A DNA stretch of 64,000 bases from Molossus alvarezi (lineage: Eukaryota > Chordata > Mammalia > Chiroptera > Molossidae). Made by a program: the position numbers and the translations under genes. Location of the stretch: the NCBI GenBank assembly GCA_037176705.1, contig CM073898.1:42199488-42263487 (forward strand), read 5' to 3'. The first letter of the stretch is position 1, and every line of letters begins with the position of its first letter. Below are positions 46,301-57,189 of this stretch, in pieces. The notes under the pieces were generated by a model. The model was given only the letters and a program-made list of their open reading frames with translations, was not told the DNA's origin and ran no database searches.

Positions 46301-46685
46301 TATTTTCATCCACAATAATACCTCCTTTAGTTTCTTCATCACTCCCCTGAACTGGGTATATTCCCCAACATGGATGGGTCCCCACCATTCATTAAAAGCC
46401 TGTCTATGGGACATAGATTATTCAGCTTCCTTACCTATTTTGAAACTTATAATAATGTTGAATGCTTAGACAGATGGTTTTGTTTTTATGAGTCCTGGGT
46501 AGACTGAGTTGTTATTCTCAGATATGACACTATTGTTCTCCAGAATTTTGCTCTTGGGGACCAGAACTGAAATGTGCTTTGATGGCTTAGGGCAACTTTG
46601 TGGACATGGCTGGAAGAGGCAAGAAGTCTGAGTTAGCAGGACACAATGACTGGTTCATTTTTCTCACAGAGATGAGCTGTCTGCA
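43350..46685. other. Unique DNA, about 3.3 kb; candidate conserved non-coding blocks
   Basis: Only a short L2/MIR-like tail (gcacatagtaggcgctcaacaaa, about 43850-43875) and a T-run at 45033-45051 are recognisable. 44.43-44.64 kb and 45.70-45.85 kb are complex, repeat-free and AT-rich in the manner of conserved non-coding DNA. This is untested. Confidence 0.35.
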
Positions 46686-46689
46686 TTCC

Positions 46690-47000
46690 AATGCATGTCA
46701 CAAAATTCCAAGGCTGAGAGAGGCCGTGAGGGGTCACTCAGTCCACCGCCCTGCCTTTGAGTAGAATCATTTAAAAAATACCCTATGTTAAAGAGTCTTC
46801 AAGACAACCTATGCCCCTCAGTCCAATGGAATGTTGAAACCCTTTCTTAGAAGAGACATGATCTTGTCTGCAATTTAAAAGCATCTCCTGTTCTGTTAGA
46901 GAAAAAGCATTTGGTTGTTCATTATATTCAAACCCTTTTCACACTTAAGAATTATAATTGAGTTACATTCTCTCAAATTCTGCTCTTATAGTGTGCTATG
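46690..47000 (-). repeat. Possible L3/CR1-like LINE fragment, antisense
   Basis: 'ccgtgaggggtcactcagtccaccgccctgcc', 'cttagaagagacatgatcttg' and 'ttatattcaaacccttttcacac' resemble the reversed CR1/L3 order. Match quality is low. Confidence 0.4.
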
Positions 47001-47149
47001 TAATTCAGTGTTTGCTTTTTTAACCTCCTGGTTCCCTTCTACTAGTTATGCATTGTTTCATCTGTGTATGTCTATCCAATTGACTTGTAAGCTCATATTG
47101 GGCAAGAACTGTCTTTTAAAAATGTATGTAAAGAATAAAAGGCTCAAGG

Positions 47150-47340
47150 GTAGTGATTCTCAACCCTGGCTCCACAGTCAGGTCACCTGGAAAGATATTT
47201 TAAAATATTGATGTCTGTGCTGTACCCCAGAGGTTCCGAGTTAAATGGTCAAGGGTCTAAGGGGTTGTGGTAATTTATTAAAAGCCCCCCAGTTGATTCT
47301 AATGTGCAAATAGGATTCAGAGTGTGATCTGGGGGAGATT
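47150..47340. mobile_element. MER5-type hAT-Charlie DNA transposon fossil
   Basis: 'gtagtgattctcaaccctggctccacagtcaggtcacctgg', 'ttttaaaatattgatgtctgtgctgtaccccag' and 'gccccccagttgattctaatgtgcaaatagg' are the characteristic near-palindromic MER5 arms. Confidence 0.8.
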
Positions 47341-47401
47341 GCTTAACAATACTAAGTCCTGATTTCTTTAGGTAGGAAACTGGACTAAAATAGCAACTAT
47401 C

Positions 47402-47417
47402 TTTTTTTTTTTTTTTC
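47402..47417. repeat. Poly-T run
   Basis: Sixteen T in a row, close to the MIR tail that follows. Confidence 0.9.
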
Positions 47418-47424
47418 TTAAGAT

Positions 47425-47590
47425 TAAAGAGTTCATATATGCAAAAACCTTAAGCACAGTGCCTGGACCACATTATATTTTCAATAAATGTTAGCTAGCA
47501 TTACTATTGTTAAAGGTATTATTATTATTTGGCCCAAAGTACCTAACGTGCTACTGGAAACCTACAGGGCACTTAATAAATGCATATTAA
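47425..47590 (+). repeat. MIR SINE 3' end, sense
   Basis: 'aagcacagtgcctggaccacattatattttcaataaatgttagctagcattactattg' is the MIR 3' end. Confidence 0.65.
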
Positions 47591-47933
47591 CTAATAACTT
47601 AAGGTCATTTCACCAATTAAGCCAAATCTACATGAGAAAAGTTAAACAATTGTGCTCAGTATCCAAGTAATTCAAGTTAACATATAGTTTCCACTTACAT
47701 ATAAAAATGTTTGAGGAATATGTATTTGGCATTTGATGTAGATAACTGCACTTGTTCACAGTTTCTTTGGGCATAGAGAATAACTGGGCTGACAGGACTG
47801 GAAGACATACAGTGGACAAATAAAAGATTCATAGTATCTGAACAATAAAGTCAAAATATAAAGAATTAGAAAATCCTTATGACAACCAGATGTTGTCAAT
47901 CAAGGATATTACAGCACTAAAAGGGTGATAAAA

Positions 47934-47969
47934 TCATTATCATCATCATCATTATAATAATAATAATAA
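47934..47969. repeat. (ATC)n/(ATA)n microsatellite
   Basis: A short run of ATC triplets passing into ATA triplets. Confidence 0.85.
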
Positions 47970-47989
47970 AAACTTTCCATACATAACAT

Positions 47990-48110
47990 CATATTTCATT
48001 ATTGTATTATGACAGACAAATCTTACAAATTACCTGAGACATCTAGCCTCCCTACCTCCTCATTTTATAGGTGAGTAAGCTAGGTCTAAGAAAGGTAAAA
48101 TAATTTGGGT
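47990..48110 (-). repeat. MIR SINE fragment, antisense
   Basis: 'cctcattttataggtgagtaagctaggtctaagaaaggtaaaataatttgggtacaaatagc' fits the reversed MIR core. Confidence 0.5.
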
Positions 48111-48194
48111 ACAAATAGCTATAACACAAAATACGATAAAGACAGAATCCACCTAAAAACCTAGAAGCAGAGAAGTAAGACATTACTGCTAATG

Positions 48195-48440
48195 TAGATG
48201 ATCGATGAAAACTTCATAGAGGCAGTGACACATAATCTACAGGTAGACAGAAAAATATAAGCTAATCAAGCAGAAAAAAAAAGAGTTCACCATTCAAAAC
48301 AAATGCAAAAGGCAAAACAAGGGAACAGGTTGACTAGAGCATAATGTGCATTAAAAGGGCAATGGATGATAAGGTACAAATGGAAGTCTGGGGTCAAATG
48401 TTGAAAGACCTTAAGTTATAAGCTGAGCAGAGATCTCAGA
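48195..48440 (-). repeat. L2 LINE fragment, antisense
   Basis: 'gggaacaggttgactagagcataatgtgc' and 'tggggtcaaatgttgaaagaccttaagttataagctgagcag' match the reversed L2 3' order (gccagatcatgaaaggccttaaatgctaagct). Confidence 0.5.
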
Positions 48441-48802
48441 GAAGCCATGCCATAGGCTAACCCTAAAGTAAAGATTTCTATAGACTGTCCATAATGGAAC
48501 TTAAAATCAAACTTTGAAGGATCAAGCTGATGAAAAAAAAAAAAGTTACTTAAATTAGCACCACAAAAAGAAAAAAATTTCAATACAATTTTTAAAAAGA
48601 TAATACCAACATTTATACAATAAAATATAATAACAGCAATTTTCAGCATTCAATCAAAAATCACTAAACAGTGAAAAAATAGGAAAAAACTGACCCATAA
48701 TCAGGAGGAAAATCAATCAATATAAAGAGGCCAAATTATTGCAAAAATTATAGAATTGACAGATAAGAATTTTAAAAGTGTTCTGAATATACTTGAGTAT
48801 TT

Positions 48803-49073
48803 AAAAGAAAATGTAGCCCTGGACAGTTTGGCTCAGCAGTTAGAGCGTCGGCCTGCGGTCCAGAGAGACCCGGGTTCGGTTCCCGCTAAGGGCACATACC
48901 TCAGTTGCAGTTTGTCCCCTGCCCTGGTTGGGTCGTGCGGGTTGCAACCACTCAATGTGTCCCTTTCACGTCGATGTTTCTCTCTCTCTCTTCCTCTCTC
49001 TCCCTCGCACTCTATCTGAACAAAAAATAGAAAAATGTCCTCAGGTGAGGATAAAAAAAAAAAAGAAAATATA
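48803..49073 (+). repeat. VES SINE, sense (first of a tandem pair)
   Basis: Body 48816-49060: gccctggacagtttggctcag, 'gttagagcgtcggcctgcggtcc', B box 'gggttcggttcccgc', 'cacgtcgatgtttc', CT-rich block, 'tcctcaggtgaggat' and A tail. Flanks aaaagaaaatgta (48803-48815) and aaaagaaaatata (49061-49073) differ at one base. This is the cleaner, probably younger, copy of the pair. Confidence 0.97.
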
Positions 49074-49350
49074 GCCCTGGATGGTTTTGCTCAGTGGTTA
49101 GAGCGTCAGCCCATGGACCAATGAGTCATGGGTTCAATTCCAATCAAGGGCACATACTTTGGTTGCGGTTCGTCCCAGGCCCTGGTCAGGTTGTACGGGA
49201 GGCAACCAGTTGATGTATTTCTCTCACATTAATGTTTCTCTCTCTCTCTGTCTTTCTCCATCTCTCTCTCCTTTCCTCTCCCTCCCTCCCACTCTATCTG
49301 ATGATAAACAGAAAGGTATCCTCAGGTGAGGATTTAAAAAAAAATAAATT
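49074..49350 (+). repeat. VES SINE, sense (second of a tandem pair)
   Basis: gccctggatggttttgctcag, 'gttagagcgtcagcc', 'gggttcaattcc', 'cacattaatgtttctctctctctctg', and 'tcctcaggtgaggat'. More diverged than its upstream neighbour, and its tail has grown into the GAAA repeat that follows. Confidence 0.95.
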
Positions 49351-49353
49351 AAA

Positions 49354-49409
<56 letters not shown>

Positions 49410-49413
49410 AAAA
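49351..49413. repeat. (GAAA)n microsatellite at a SINE tail
   Basis: About fourteen GAAA units in continuity with the A tail of the VES at 49074. Confidence 0.96.
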
Positions 49414-50932
49414 TATAAACATAATGAGAAAAAGTGGGAAATATAAAAACAAAACAAAAAATCCTAGAGCTGCAATAAACAATACAGTATTTAATATTTA
49501 AAATGTTACTATATTAGCTTAACAGCCTATTTATCACTGGAGAAAAAAGATCAGCAAACTTGAATAACATAGCAATAGACAAACAAAACACAGAAGAAAA
49601 TATCGATGAAGAAAACACATAAAGTGATATTTGTGGTTTGTGGGTCATTTAAAGTGTTCTAAAGTAAGTGGTAGTAGAGTTCCAAAAGGAGAATAAAAAT
49701 TATTCAAGAAATATGATCAAAATTGTCTAAAACCAATGTAAACAATATAAACTAAAAGACTGAAAAAGCTCAATGAACTCCAAGGAAGATAAACACAAAT
49801 AAAACTATACTTAGACACACTATAATCAAGAGGTTGTAAACTAATGAAAAATAAAATCTTAAAGACAACTAGAATAAAAATACACGTTAAATAAAGGGCA
49901 ACAAAAATAAAAACCTACATTTTCAACAGAAGCAACACAGGATAGAAATAATAGAACTATATTTTAAGAGAAGAGAGAAAAAATATTGTCAATTAAAATT
50001 CTGTAGCCAACAAAAATATTCTTAATAATAGAAGTTAAATAAAGATTTTCAGTAAAAAATAAAGTAAGATTCATCGCTATTGAATTTGTAGCACAGGTAT
50101 GTTAAAGAAACTTCTTTAGGCAGAAGAAAAATAATATCAGATAGAAATACAAACCTATAAAAAAAATTTTAAAAACTGGAAATAAAAATGTAAAAGTAAC
50201 TATAAAAGACTTTTTTCTCATTTATTATTTATTTAAAACATAATTTACTGTAAAATAAAAGAAATAATAAAATATTTTGGGAAGTATAAATATGTAGAGA
50301 TACACTTTATGACTACAGGAAAAAGAATAGTACAAAGAGAATAGAAATATACTGTTTTCATGTACTTAACTGGATATAATATTATTTGTATGTAGACTGA
50401 GGCAAGTTAAAAATGTATATTGTAAACCCCCGAACATCCACTAATACAAATAAATAAATAAAACAAGGGACACATTAAAAGAAAAAAGAAAATGCAATAC
50501 TGAAAACATGTTCATGTAAGTCAAAAGAAGGCAGGAAAAGAGTAACAAGAAACAGTTGGAAGAAAATGAAAAAAAAAAAAAGCAAAATAGTAGACTTAAA
50601 CCTGACTATATCAATAACTACATTAAATGCTAATGCCTGGCACTATAATTACAGTACAGAGATGGACAGATTAGGTAACCAAAACTAAATTCAACTATAT
50701 GCTATGTATAGAATTAAATATTAACTGTAAAAAAAAAAGATAAAATGAAAATGAAATTGAAAGTAGATAACATTTTTAAAGGTAAAATTTAAAAGATAAA
50801 AAGAAATTTGAAAAGTAATTTGGCACCACACAATCATCACTCTAAAGAAAGCTAGATAGAGTACCTGTATTGATACCAGATAAAACAGACTCAGACTCTG
50901 GTCATCTGGTCAAGGAATAGACACAGAAGGAT

Positions 50933-50944
50933 CTTTCTTTCTTT

Positions 50945-51011
<67 letters not shown>

Positions 51012-51054
51012 CTCTTTCCTTCTTTCTTCTTTCTTTCTTTCTTTCTTTCTTTTT
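50933..51054. repeat. (TTTC)n microsatellite at an antisense SINE tail
   Basis: About 120 bp of TTTC with few interruptions, where the reversed A tail of the next VES would be. It is the complement of the GAAA tract 1.5 kb upstream. Confidence 0.96.
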
Positions 51055-51269
51055 TAGAGAGTGGAAGGGAAGGAAAGAGGGAGAGGGAGAGAGAGAGAAG
51101 GAAACTCTGTGTGAGAAAGAGTCACAATGACTGGCTGCCTCCCACATGATCCTGACTGGGACCGGAGATCGAACCTGCAACCCGGGTACATTCCCTTGAC
51201 TGGAATCAAACCCAAGACCCTTTGGATTGTGGGCCAATGCTCTAACCACTGAGCAAAACCGGCCAGGGC
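51055..51269 (-). repeat. VES SINE, antisense (left arm of a head-to-head pair)
   Basis: GA-rich block, 'ctctgtgtgagaaagagtcac', 'gactgggaccggagatcgaacctgcaaccc', 'ttcccttgactggaatc', and head ending 'gagcaaaaccggccagggc' at 51269. The tail is replaced by (TTTC)n. Confidence 0.93.
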
Positions 51270-51289
51270 AAAGAATGTTTCTTAAAATA

Positions 51290-51541
51290 GCCCTGGCCGG
51301 TTTGGCTCAGCAGTTAGAGCATCAGCCTGCGGTCCCGAGAGACCTGGGTTTGGTTCCCGCTAATGGCATGTACCTTGGCTGCAGTTTGTCCCCGGCCCTG
51401 ATTGGGTCCTGTGGGTAGCAACCACTCAATGTGTCCCTTTCATGTCAATGTTTCTCTCTCTCTCTCTTCCTCTCTATCCCTCCCACTCTATCTGAACAAA
51501 AAAATGGAAAAATGTCCTCGAGTGAGGATAAAAAAAAAAAA
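51290..51541 (+). repeat. VES SINE, sense (right arm of a head-to-head pair)
   Basis: Starts gccctggccggtttggctcag 20 bp after the previous VES head. Contains 'gttagagcatcagcctgcggtcc', 'gggtttggttcccgc', 'tgtccccggccctgattgggtc', CT-rich block, 'tcctcgagtgaggat' and an A12 tail. Confidence 0.96.
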
Positions 51542-52899
51542 GTGGTCAATTCATTGTTATAAGAATCCTACATGTATACACAATTATAATGGAGCTTCAA
51601 ACATAGGATACAAAAAGTTATAGAACTACACTAATAAATAGACAAACCCACAATCATTTTCCGAAATTTCAGCACCCCCTCCCAGTTTAAAGAAAAGCAG
51701 ATGACAAATCTATCAACCAATACAAACTAATTGACATTTATGTAACATGACACATAACAAAAACAAAATATATATTCTTTTTAAATGTACATAAATTATT
51801 CACTCAAATATCATCATCTATTGTGCCATAAAAGGAGAGTCTACAAATGTCAAAGGGCACAGAGTATGTTACCTGACTATAAAGAAATAAAATGCAATTA
51901 ATTTTTTAAAACTTGCAAAATCCACAATTATAGAAAAAAGGGCATTTTTAAATACTCAGCTCAAGAAGAAATCAAAAGAAAAATTAGAAAATATTGTCAA
52001 TTGTATAAAATACAACATATCAAAATGCATTGGATACAGCTAAAAGAGTATATGAAGGATTTTTGTTTTACTTTAAAATTCTTATAGTAGAAAACAGAAA
52101 AGATAAAATATTGAGGCTGTCACATTAAGAAACAAAACATTACAGGTTTTAAAAAGAATAAATAAACCCACAGTTAGTAAAAGGAAGATAATAATAAAAC
52201 AAAATAAAAAAATTGAAAACAGAAAATTAATCAAATTAAACTGATTTATTATAAAAATCATCAATACATTTAATAAATGCTTAGCTAGTGTTCTTAAGTG
52301 AAAAAGAGAGAAGACTTATTTGCCAATATCAAGAATGAAAGAGAAAACAATACAAGAAACCACACATTAATAAGGTATTATGGAAAAATTATAAAAGTCT
52401 TCAGGCCATAAATTCAATTAATCAAATAAAAATAATACATTCCTAGAAACAAATTACCAAAACTTACATAAGAAGAAATAGAATATAATTGAAAGGAAGA
52501 TATCTTTTTAAGATATCAACTCTAACTAAATAAAATCTACAGATTTTACATCATCTCAAATCAGAACCCATGGAAATCATATCAGAATGTTGGTAAAGAC
52601 TGACTAACAAATTCTAATGTTAGTATGATGAATTTAAATAAAAATGCAATGGATATAGCATAGACAAACACTCTTGTAAAAGAAAGCCAGACATAAAAAA
52701 CCCATACTACTTGATTAAAGGCTTACTTTAATTAAATATTCTACTTAATTATAATTAATTAACCTCAGCCTTTACCTCACACCATACGTAGAAATTTACT
52801 TTAGTGGATATGAGACTTACAATAAAAGCTAAATCTTTTAGAAAAAGTCACTAGAGAAAATACTTGCAATATTGGGGTTGATAAAGTTTTCTTAGATAG

Positions 52900-52901
<2 letters not shown>

Positions 52902-52940
<39 letters not shown>
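52902..52940. repeat. (CA)n microsatellite
   Basis: Nineteen or so uninterrupted AC dinucleotides inside the L1M ORF2 remnant. Confidence 0.97.
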
Positions 52941-52944
<4 letters not shown>

Positions 52945-53990
52945 CCTAATCATAAAAGGAAAAAAAAAAATCAGTTGGACTTCATAAAGGGAAAAAAAAA
53001 ACAAAAAAACTATCACCTGAAGAGCATCATTAAGGAAATGAACAAGCCAACATTAGACTGGAAAATAATATTTGCAATAGATATATATCTGAAAAATTAT
53101 TTTGTATCAAGAATGTATAAAGTAAACTTTCAACTCAATTAGAAGAACAACCCAATGTAAAAATGGGCAAAACGTTTGGTCAGACACTTCACAAAAGCAG
53201 ATGTGCAAATGGCCAACAGCACATGAGAAATAGTCAACATCATCTGTCATCAAGGAAATACAAATTAAAACCATAATTAGTTGTCTCTAAACATCTGTTA
53301 TAATGGCAGAAATTATAAATGTGAGCGATATCAATTGCTGATGAGGGTGTGGAATACTGGGACTGGAACTCTCGCACTGCTGATGGTCATGTGAAACGGT
53401 ACAACTATTTTGGAAAGCAGTTTTATCTTTTCTTATAAAACTAAACATACATTTACTCCATGATCAAACAGTTCTTATTTAATTGTTTACCTAAGAGAAA
53501 TGAAATAAATTTCTACAAAAAGTGACTTTCTTCATAATACCTCAAAATTGAAAATAGTCTAAATGCCAGTCACAGTTGAATGTATAAACCATTTATGGTA
53601 TATCCATACAAGGAAGTACTATGTAGCAATAAAAATGGACTATTGATACATTCTACATCACTATGCTGAATGATAGAAACCAGAAACAAAAGCACTGCAT
53701 ACTGTAGGATTCCTTTTATATGAAATTCTGGAATAAGAAGAAAATAAGCTGTAGTAACTGAAAGCAGACTAGCAGTTGCCTGGGAACTAGACTGGTGGGG
53801 TGGGGTGAGGATAGGCATTTTCTGCAAATAGACATGAGGGATCTATGCATATAATGAGATTCATCAAACTGTTCGCTACAAATGAGTACATTTGATAGTA
53901 TTTACATATTATGTCAGTTGCTTGGGTCCTGTTAATTTTAAAGATTTGTAAACATACAGCAATAAGTTAGGTTTAAAAAGATACCTTGTT

Positions 53991-55045
53991 TAAGAAAACA
54001 AGGCTACTGTAAAGATAACCTAGGACTGAAATTTGAACCAGAAAATATCCGAAAATGTATTTGCAATAGACAGCTCCTCAGTAAAGGAGCAAATTGTAAG
54101 ATGAAGGAAGTATGGGGCGAGGAGGAAGATAATCATTGCTATCAGACACCATGAATGTTACAGACCATAGAAATGTGGCCACAGTTTAGTTGTGAATGAT
54201 AAAGAAGAGGATTGAATTCAAAGGCAGGTCCATTATCCCTGAGTTAGAAGAAAGGACAGAAAGAGGAAAGAAGAGGAGCAAATGTTTGGGGAAAGTCTAA
54301 TAAACTCTGTTTTATAGTAGGTTATAAATTTTGCTGAGATGCCAATGTTATAACCAGGTAGAAATATTTGGTTGACATTATTTGCAAATGTAGGGCTGTG
54401 TTTCACATGAAAAGGCAAGAGAGTTATAGTTTTACAACTTACTATCCTAGAAACAGTTGCTGAGGATGAGAGTGTGATTGACATCTCAAGGGAAGGTTGT
54501 GGAGAGAGAGAGAAGAGGAGAAGGATTGGACTTTGGGAATGGATACTTTTCAGAGTTAGACAACAGTAGAGTGAGAGAAGGAACATTGAAAGGAAGAGAA
54601 AATTGGAATGTTTATAAATGCCAAGAAAGAAGAGAATACCAAGAAGTCAGGAGCCATGGAAGGTAGTTTAAAATATGGCAAAGAGGGTTAAAGAAGATCC
54701 AGAAAATTCTATTTACCTTCACCATCAGGATTTGAACATGGGAGATGATTTTCCATGAACTAATGTGTATAATTGTTAGTAAATAGAAGTGGTGAGTGTA
54801 TTTTTTTTTTCAATCAATTTAGTGGGCAACAGGAGTAATATTAAGATAGCACGTTGATTGTCCAACAAGATGAAAGGCAATAATTATTAGAAAAGTGAAT
54901 GCATTTGTGTATTTTTATATAGGCAAAAACAGATAGAGACTGGCTATGCCAAAGAAAGAAGAGTTGATTCTTGCAGTTCCTGAAAAAAACCAAGCACTTG
55001 GGACCAAGAGCCTCATGGTACTTGGTGGCTTTTGGTGTAGTTGCT
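53991..55045. other. Unassigned DNA, purine-rich in part
   Basis: 54.4-54.7 kb is rich in GAGA/GAAG runs and vaguely resembles reversed L2, but the match is too weak to call. No gene. Confidence 0.3.
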
Positions 55046-55049
55046 GACT

Positions 55050-55165
55050 CTTAAGCCTCAGTTTACTGATCAGATGCCTGATATAACCACTTTTAAATGT
55101 CACCGAGCAGCCTCTGCATCACAAGCCTAGCTCAGTGCTTGAGACACAGTGGTTATTATTTTTAA
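55050..55165 (+). repeat. MIR SINE 3' part, sense
   Basis: 'taagcctcagtttactgatcagatgcctgatataaccac' then 'gcctagctcagtgcttgagacacagtggttattat' fit the MIR core and tail. Confidence 0.55.
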
Positions 55166-56175
55166 AAACCTAGGGTTTCTTTTGGAAAAGAGATGGAAAC
55201 AGGAGGGAAGAGGAAGGACGATGAAGATACCAGGGAAAGTTTCAGAGAGTGAAACGTGGTAACAGATGGAGAGGAGGAAAGACTATGGAGGTTGTACCAG
55301 ATGGCCTCTGCTTTTTCAGTAAAGTAGGAAAGAAGGTCATCTGTTCAGCATGAGGACAGCATGGTTGAGAATGAGGCATAAAAAAAAAAATGTAGAAAAA
55401 TGTTAGAACATTGTTTTTTGTGTTTTTTTTTTTCCTGAGAGAAAATGGATATACAGTTCAGAGTGGCTTAAGAAATGGGAACCCTGAGGAATACGATGCC
55501 TCAAAGTGAGGTTGGAGAACAAGAGTTTAGCAGACCCAATGGCAACTCTCTGATACACTTACCTGGCAAAGGCTGACCACTGGGGAATAAATGAGTAGCC
55601 TACAAGTGGTAAGGAAAACTCATCGGGGGACTTGGTGTGACACAGGGCACTGTAAGAAGTGACTCTGGCATGTTAAGAAGAATCACTTGGAAGTAACTGA
55701 GATGGGATCTTGGGACCTAGGGAAGGCTCCTGAAGCTGGAGACAGGGTAAAGAACTGGGATAACTGAGATGACCTTGAGGTCACAGTGGCTTAGATAAAG
55801 GTGAAAAACAGATGGAGAAGATGGGAAGGCACTTGAGGGCTAGAAGGTAAGGTTTCAAGGTGGATGAGAGGAGCTCTTAAAAATGGATTATTAAAGTTGG
55901 GTCAGTCTTAAGAGAAGATGAGTCTGAAGGGTACAAGGAGAAGGGTGACCGATGGTCACTAATATCAAGGCCATGAAGAATGAAAGGGGTCAAGAAAATT
56001 TTGTAAAAGGTATGATTTTAGACATCAGTGAAGATTCTAAAATTATTGAGCTCATAAAGGACTTATGGAAGAAAAATGCAATACCATAGCAGTCAAGCTA
56101 CATTACAAAACGTTGAGAATGGTAGTTAGATGATATTACCAAGGCTGTGAAGAGACCTTTTAAGATGCCATAACA
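55166..56175. other. Unassigned purine-rich DNA
   Basis: Biased to A and G on the plus strand, suggesting an old degraded repeat. No family recognised. Confidence 0.3.
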
Positions 56176-56179
56176 TTTC

Positions 56180-56310
56180 AGAACACAACATTTACCTGGG
56201 AATCAACAGATCTGAGTTTGAAGCATGGTTTTGCCACCAATGAGCTGTTAGGTTTCCCAGCCCAAAAGTAAGAGACTTGGACTCTAAGATTACTTCCAGT
56301 TAGATCTAAT
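56180..56310 (+). repeat. MIR SINE fragment, sense
   Basis: 'acctgggaatcaacagatctgagtttgaagcatggttttgccaccaatgagctgttagg' fits the MIR head and core. Confidence 0.5.
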
Positions 56311-56924
56311 AACTCTGAAAGCTAAGACTGACACTGTTTCAATTCACCGGAAGCATACAGGGAAGTTAGTGAGATAAGTAAGTTACATGATCATGCATAA
56401 AGAATTAAAAACAAAAGAGAGTTAACCATACTAGACAGTGTTTAGATGTTCAGTGAGTGGCTAGGCTAGCTTACTATGGATATATCTCAGGACAAGAGCT
56501 CCTTGCTAAAGCCACCACCTTTCATTATAAGAAATGAAGCCCCATGCTCCTGGCTTCTGAACAAGGACCAGAATGACCTAATGTCACTGCCACCAAGGCA
56601 CATCTTCTCAGTCAACTTGGTGTTTAACCAAATGTCTTACCCAAGGAAGTTCCAGTCCAGCACCCTCCCCTCGCTCTAAGGAAGACTCACTTTGAGAGAG
56701 GAGCACAGCATGGTTTTAGGCAAGCCTCCCAACCCTACCCTGGGCTGTTTCAAGAAACTGTCAGCAAACCCTCTGGAATCTGCTTCTGCCTTCCACCCAC
56801 CACACCCTACACCCAGTCTCTGCTATAAACAATGTGCATCTACTTGTTATTTCCCACATGTCATATTTTTTTTTCACTCAAATAATGGGATTATAATAGT
56901 TCATGTAATCCATTACATTTTTTA
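56311..56924. other. Unassigned DNA
   Basis: No gene or repeat recognised. Confidence 0.3.
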
Positions 56925-57000
56925 TAGCTTTATTGAAGGATAATTAACATTCCAAAATTGCACACATTTAATGTATACATCTTGATGAGTTTGGACTCAT
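56925..57000 (-). repeat. Possible L1M 3'-end fragment, antisense
   Basis: 'tttatagctttattgaaggataattaacattcc..cacatttaatgtatacatcttgatgagtttgg' resembles the reversed 3' region of some L1M elements. Short and tentative. Confidence 0.4.
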
Positions 57001-57004
57001 TCCC

Positions 57005-57185
57005 TTTTGAATAGGTCTGAAGCCAGGCCCCAGGGAGCCCGGAGCCCCGCTGAGCGCAGCCTTTATTAACAAAATCAGCACGACCTCTAGTGACCAGACC
57101 TAGGGCAGGCCCACCTTCAGTCCGTAATCCTGGGGTGAGCAGAGTGGCTTCTCCACTGGGCAGAGCGCTAGGGTCCACCATGATG
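57005..57185 (-). other. Unidentified GC-rich module, about 180 bp
   Basis: An abrupt GC-rich insert in AT-rich DNA, from about 'aggtctgaagccaggcccc' to 'gggtccaccatgatg'. On the minus strand it carries an AATAAA followed by a GC-rich stretch (ggctgcgctcagcggggctc). That arrangement occurs in LTR R-U5 regions and in gene 3' ends. No duplication or TG..CA ends were seen. Its identity is unknown. Confidence 0.35.
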
Positions 57186-57189
57186 TTCT

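Larger units (their letters stand above)
48600..53990 (+). mobile_element. Long ancient L1M LINE, sense, holding four VES copies and microsatellites
   Basis: From 48600 (ttcagcattcaatcaaaaatcac, gacccataatcaggaggaaaatcaatcaat) the order follows L1M upstream of ORF2 (aagctcaatgaactccaaggaagataaacacaaa; gaacatccactaatac). ORF2 begins near 50605 (gacttaaacctgactatatcaataactacattaaatgctaatg). The endonuclease part is at 51545-51900 and the reverse-transcriptase part 51900-52700 is badly eroded. 52760-53600 is the C-terminus (atgggcaaaacgtttggtcagacacttcac) and the 3'UTR runs to about 53990. About 4.3 kb of L1 remain after subtracting insertions. Every frame is broken. Confidence 0.8.

Noticed and set aside
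48816..48900. tRNA gene in VES heads generally
   Set aside because: A and B boxes are present, but the sequence repeats around the window as part of the same SINE with the same body and tail.
50933..51054. CRISPR-like or other spaced direct-repeat array
   Set aside because: Plain TTTC tetranucleotide repeat without spacers.
54230..54720. L2 antisense fragment
   Set aside because: Purine-rich with a vague resemblance to L2, but no ordered blocks that would support a call.
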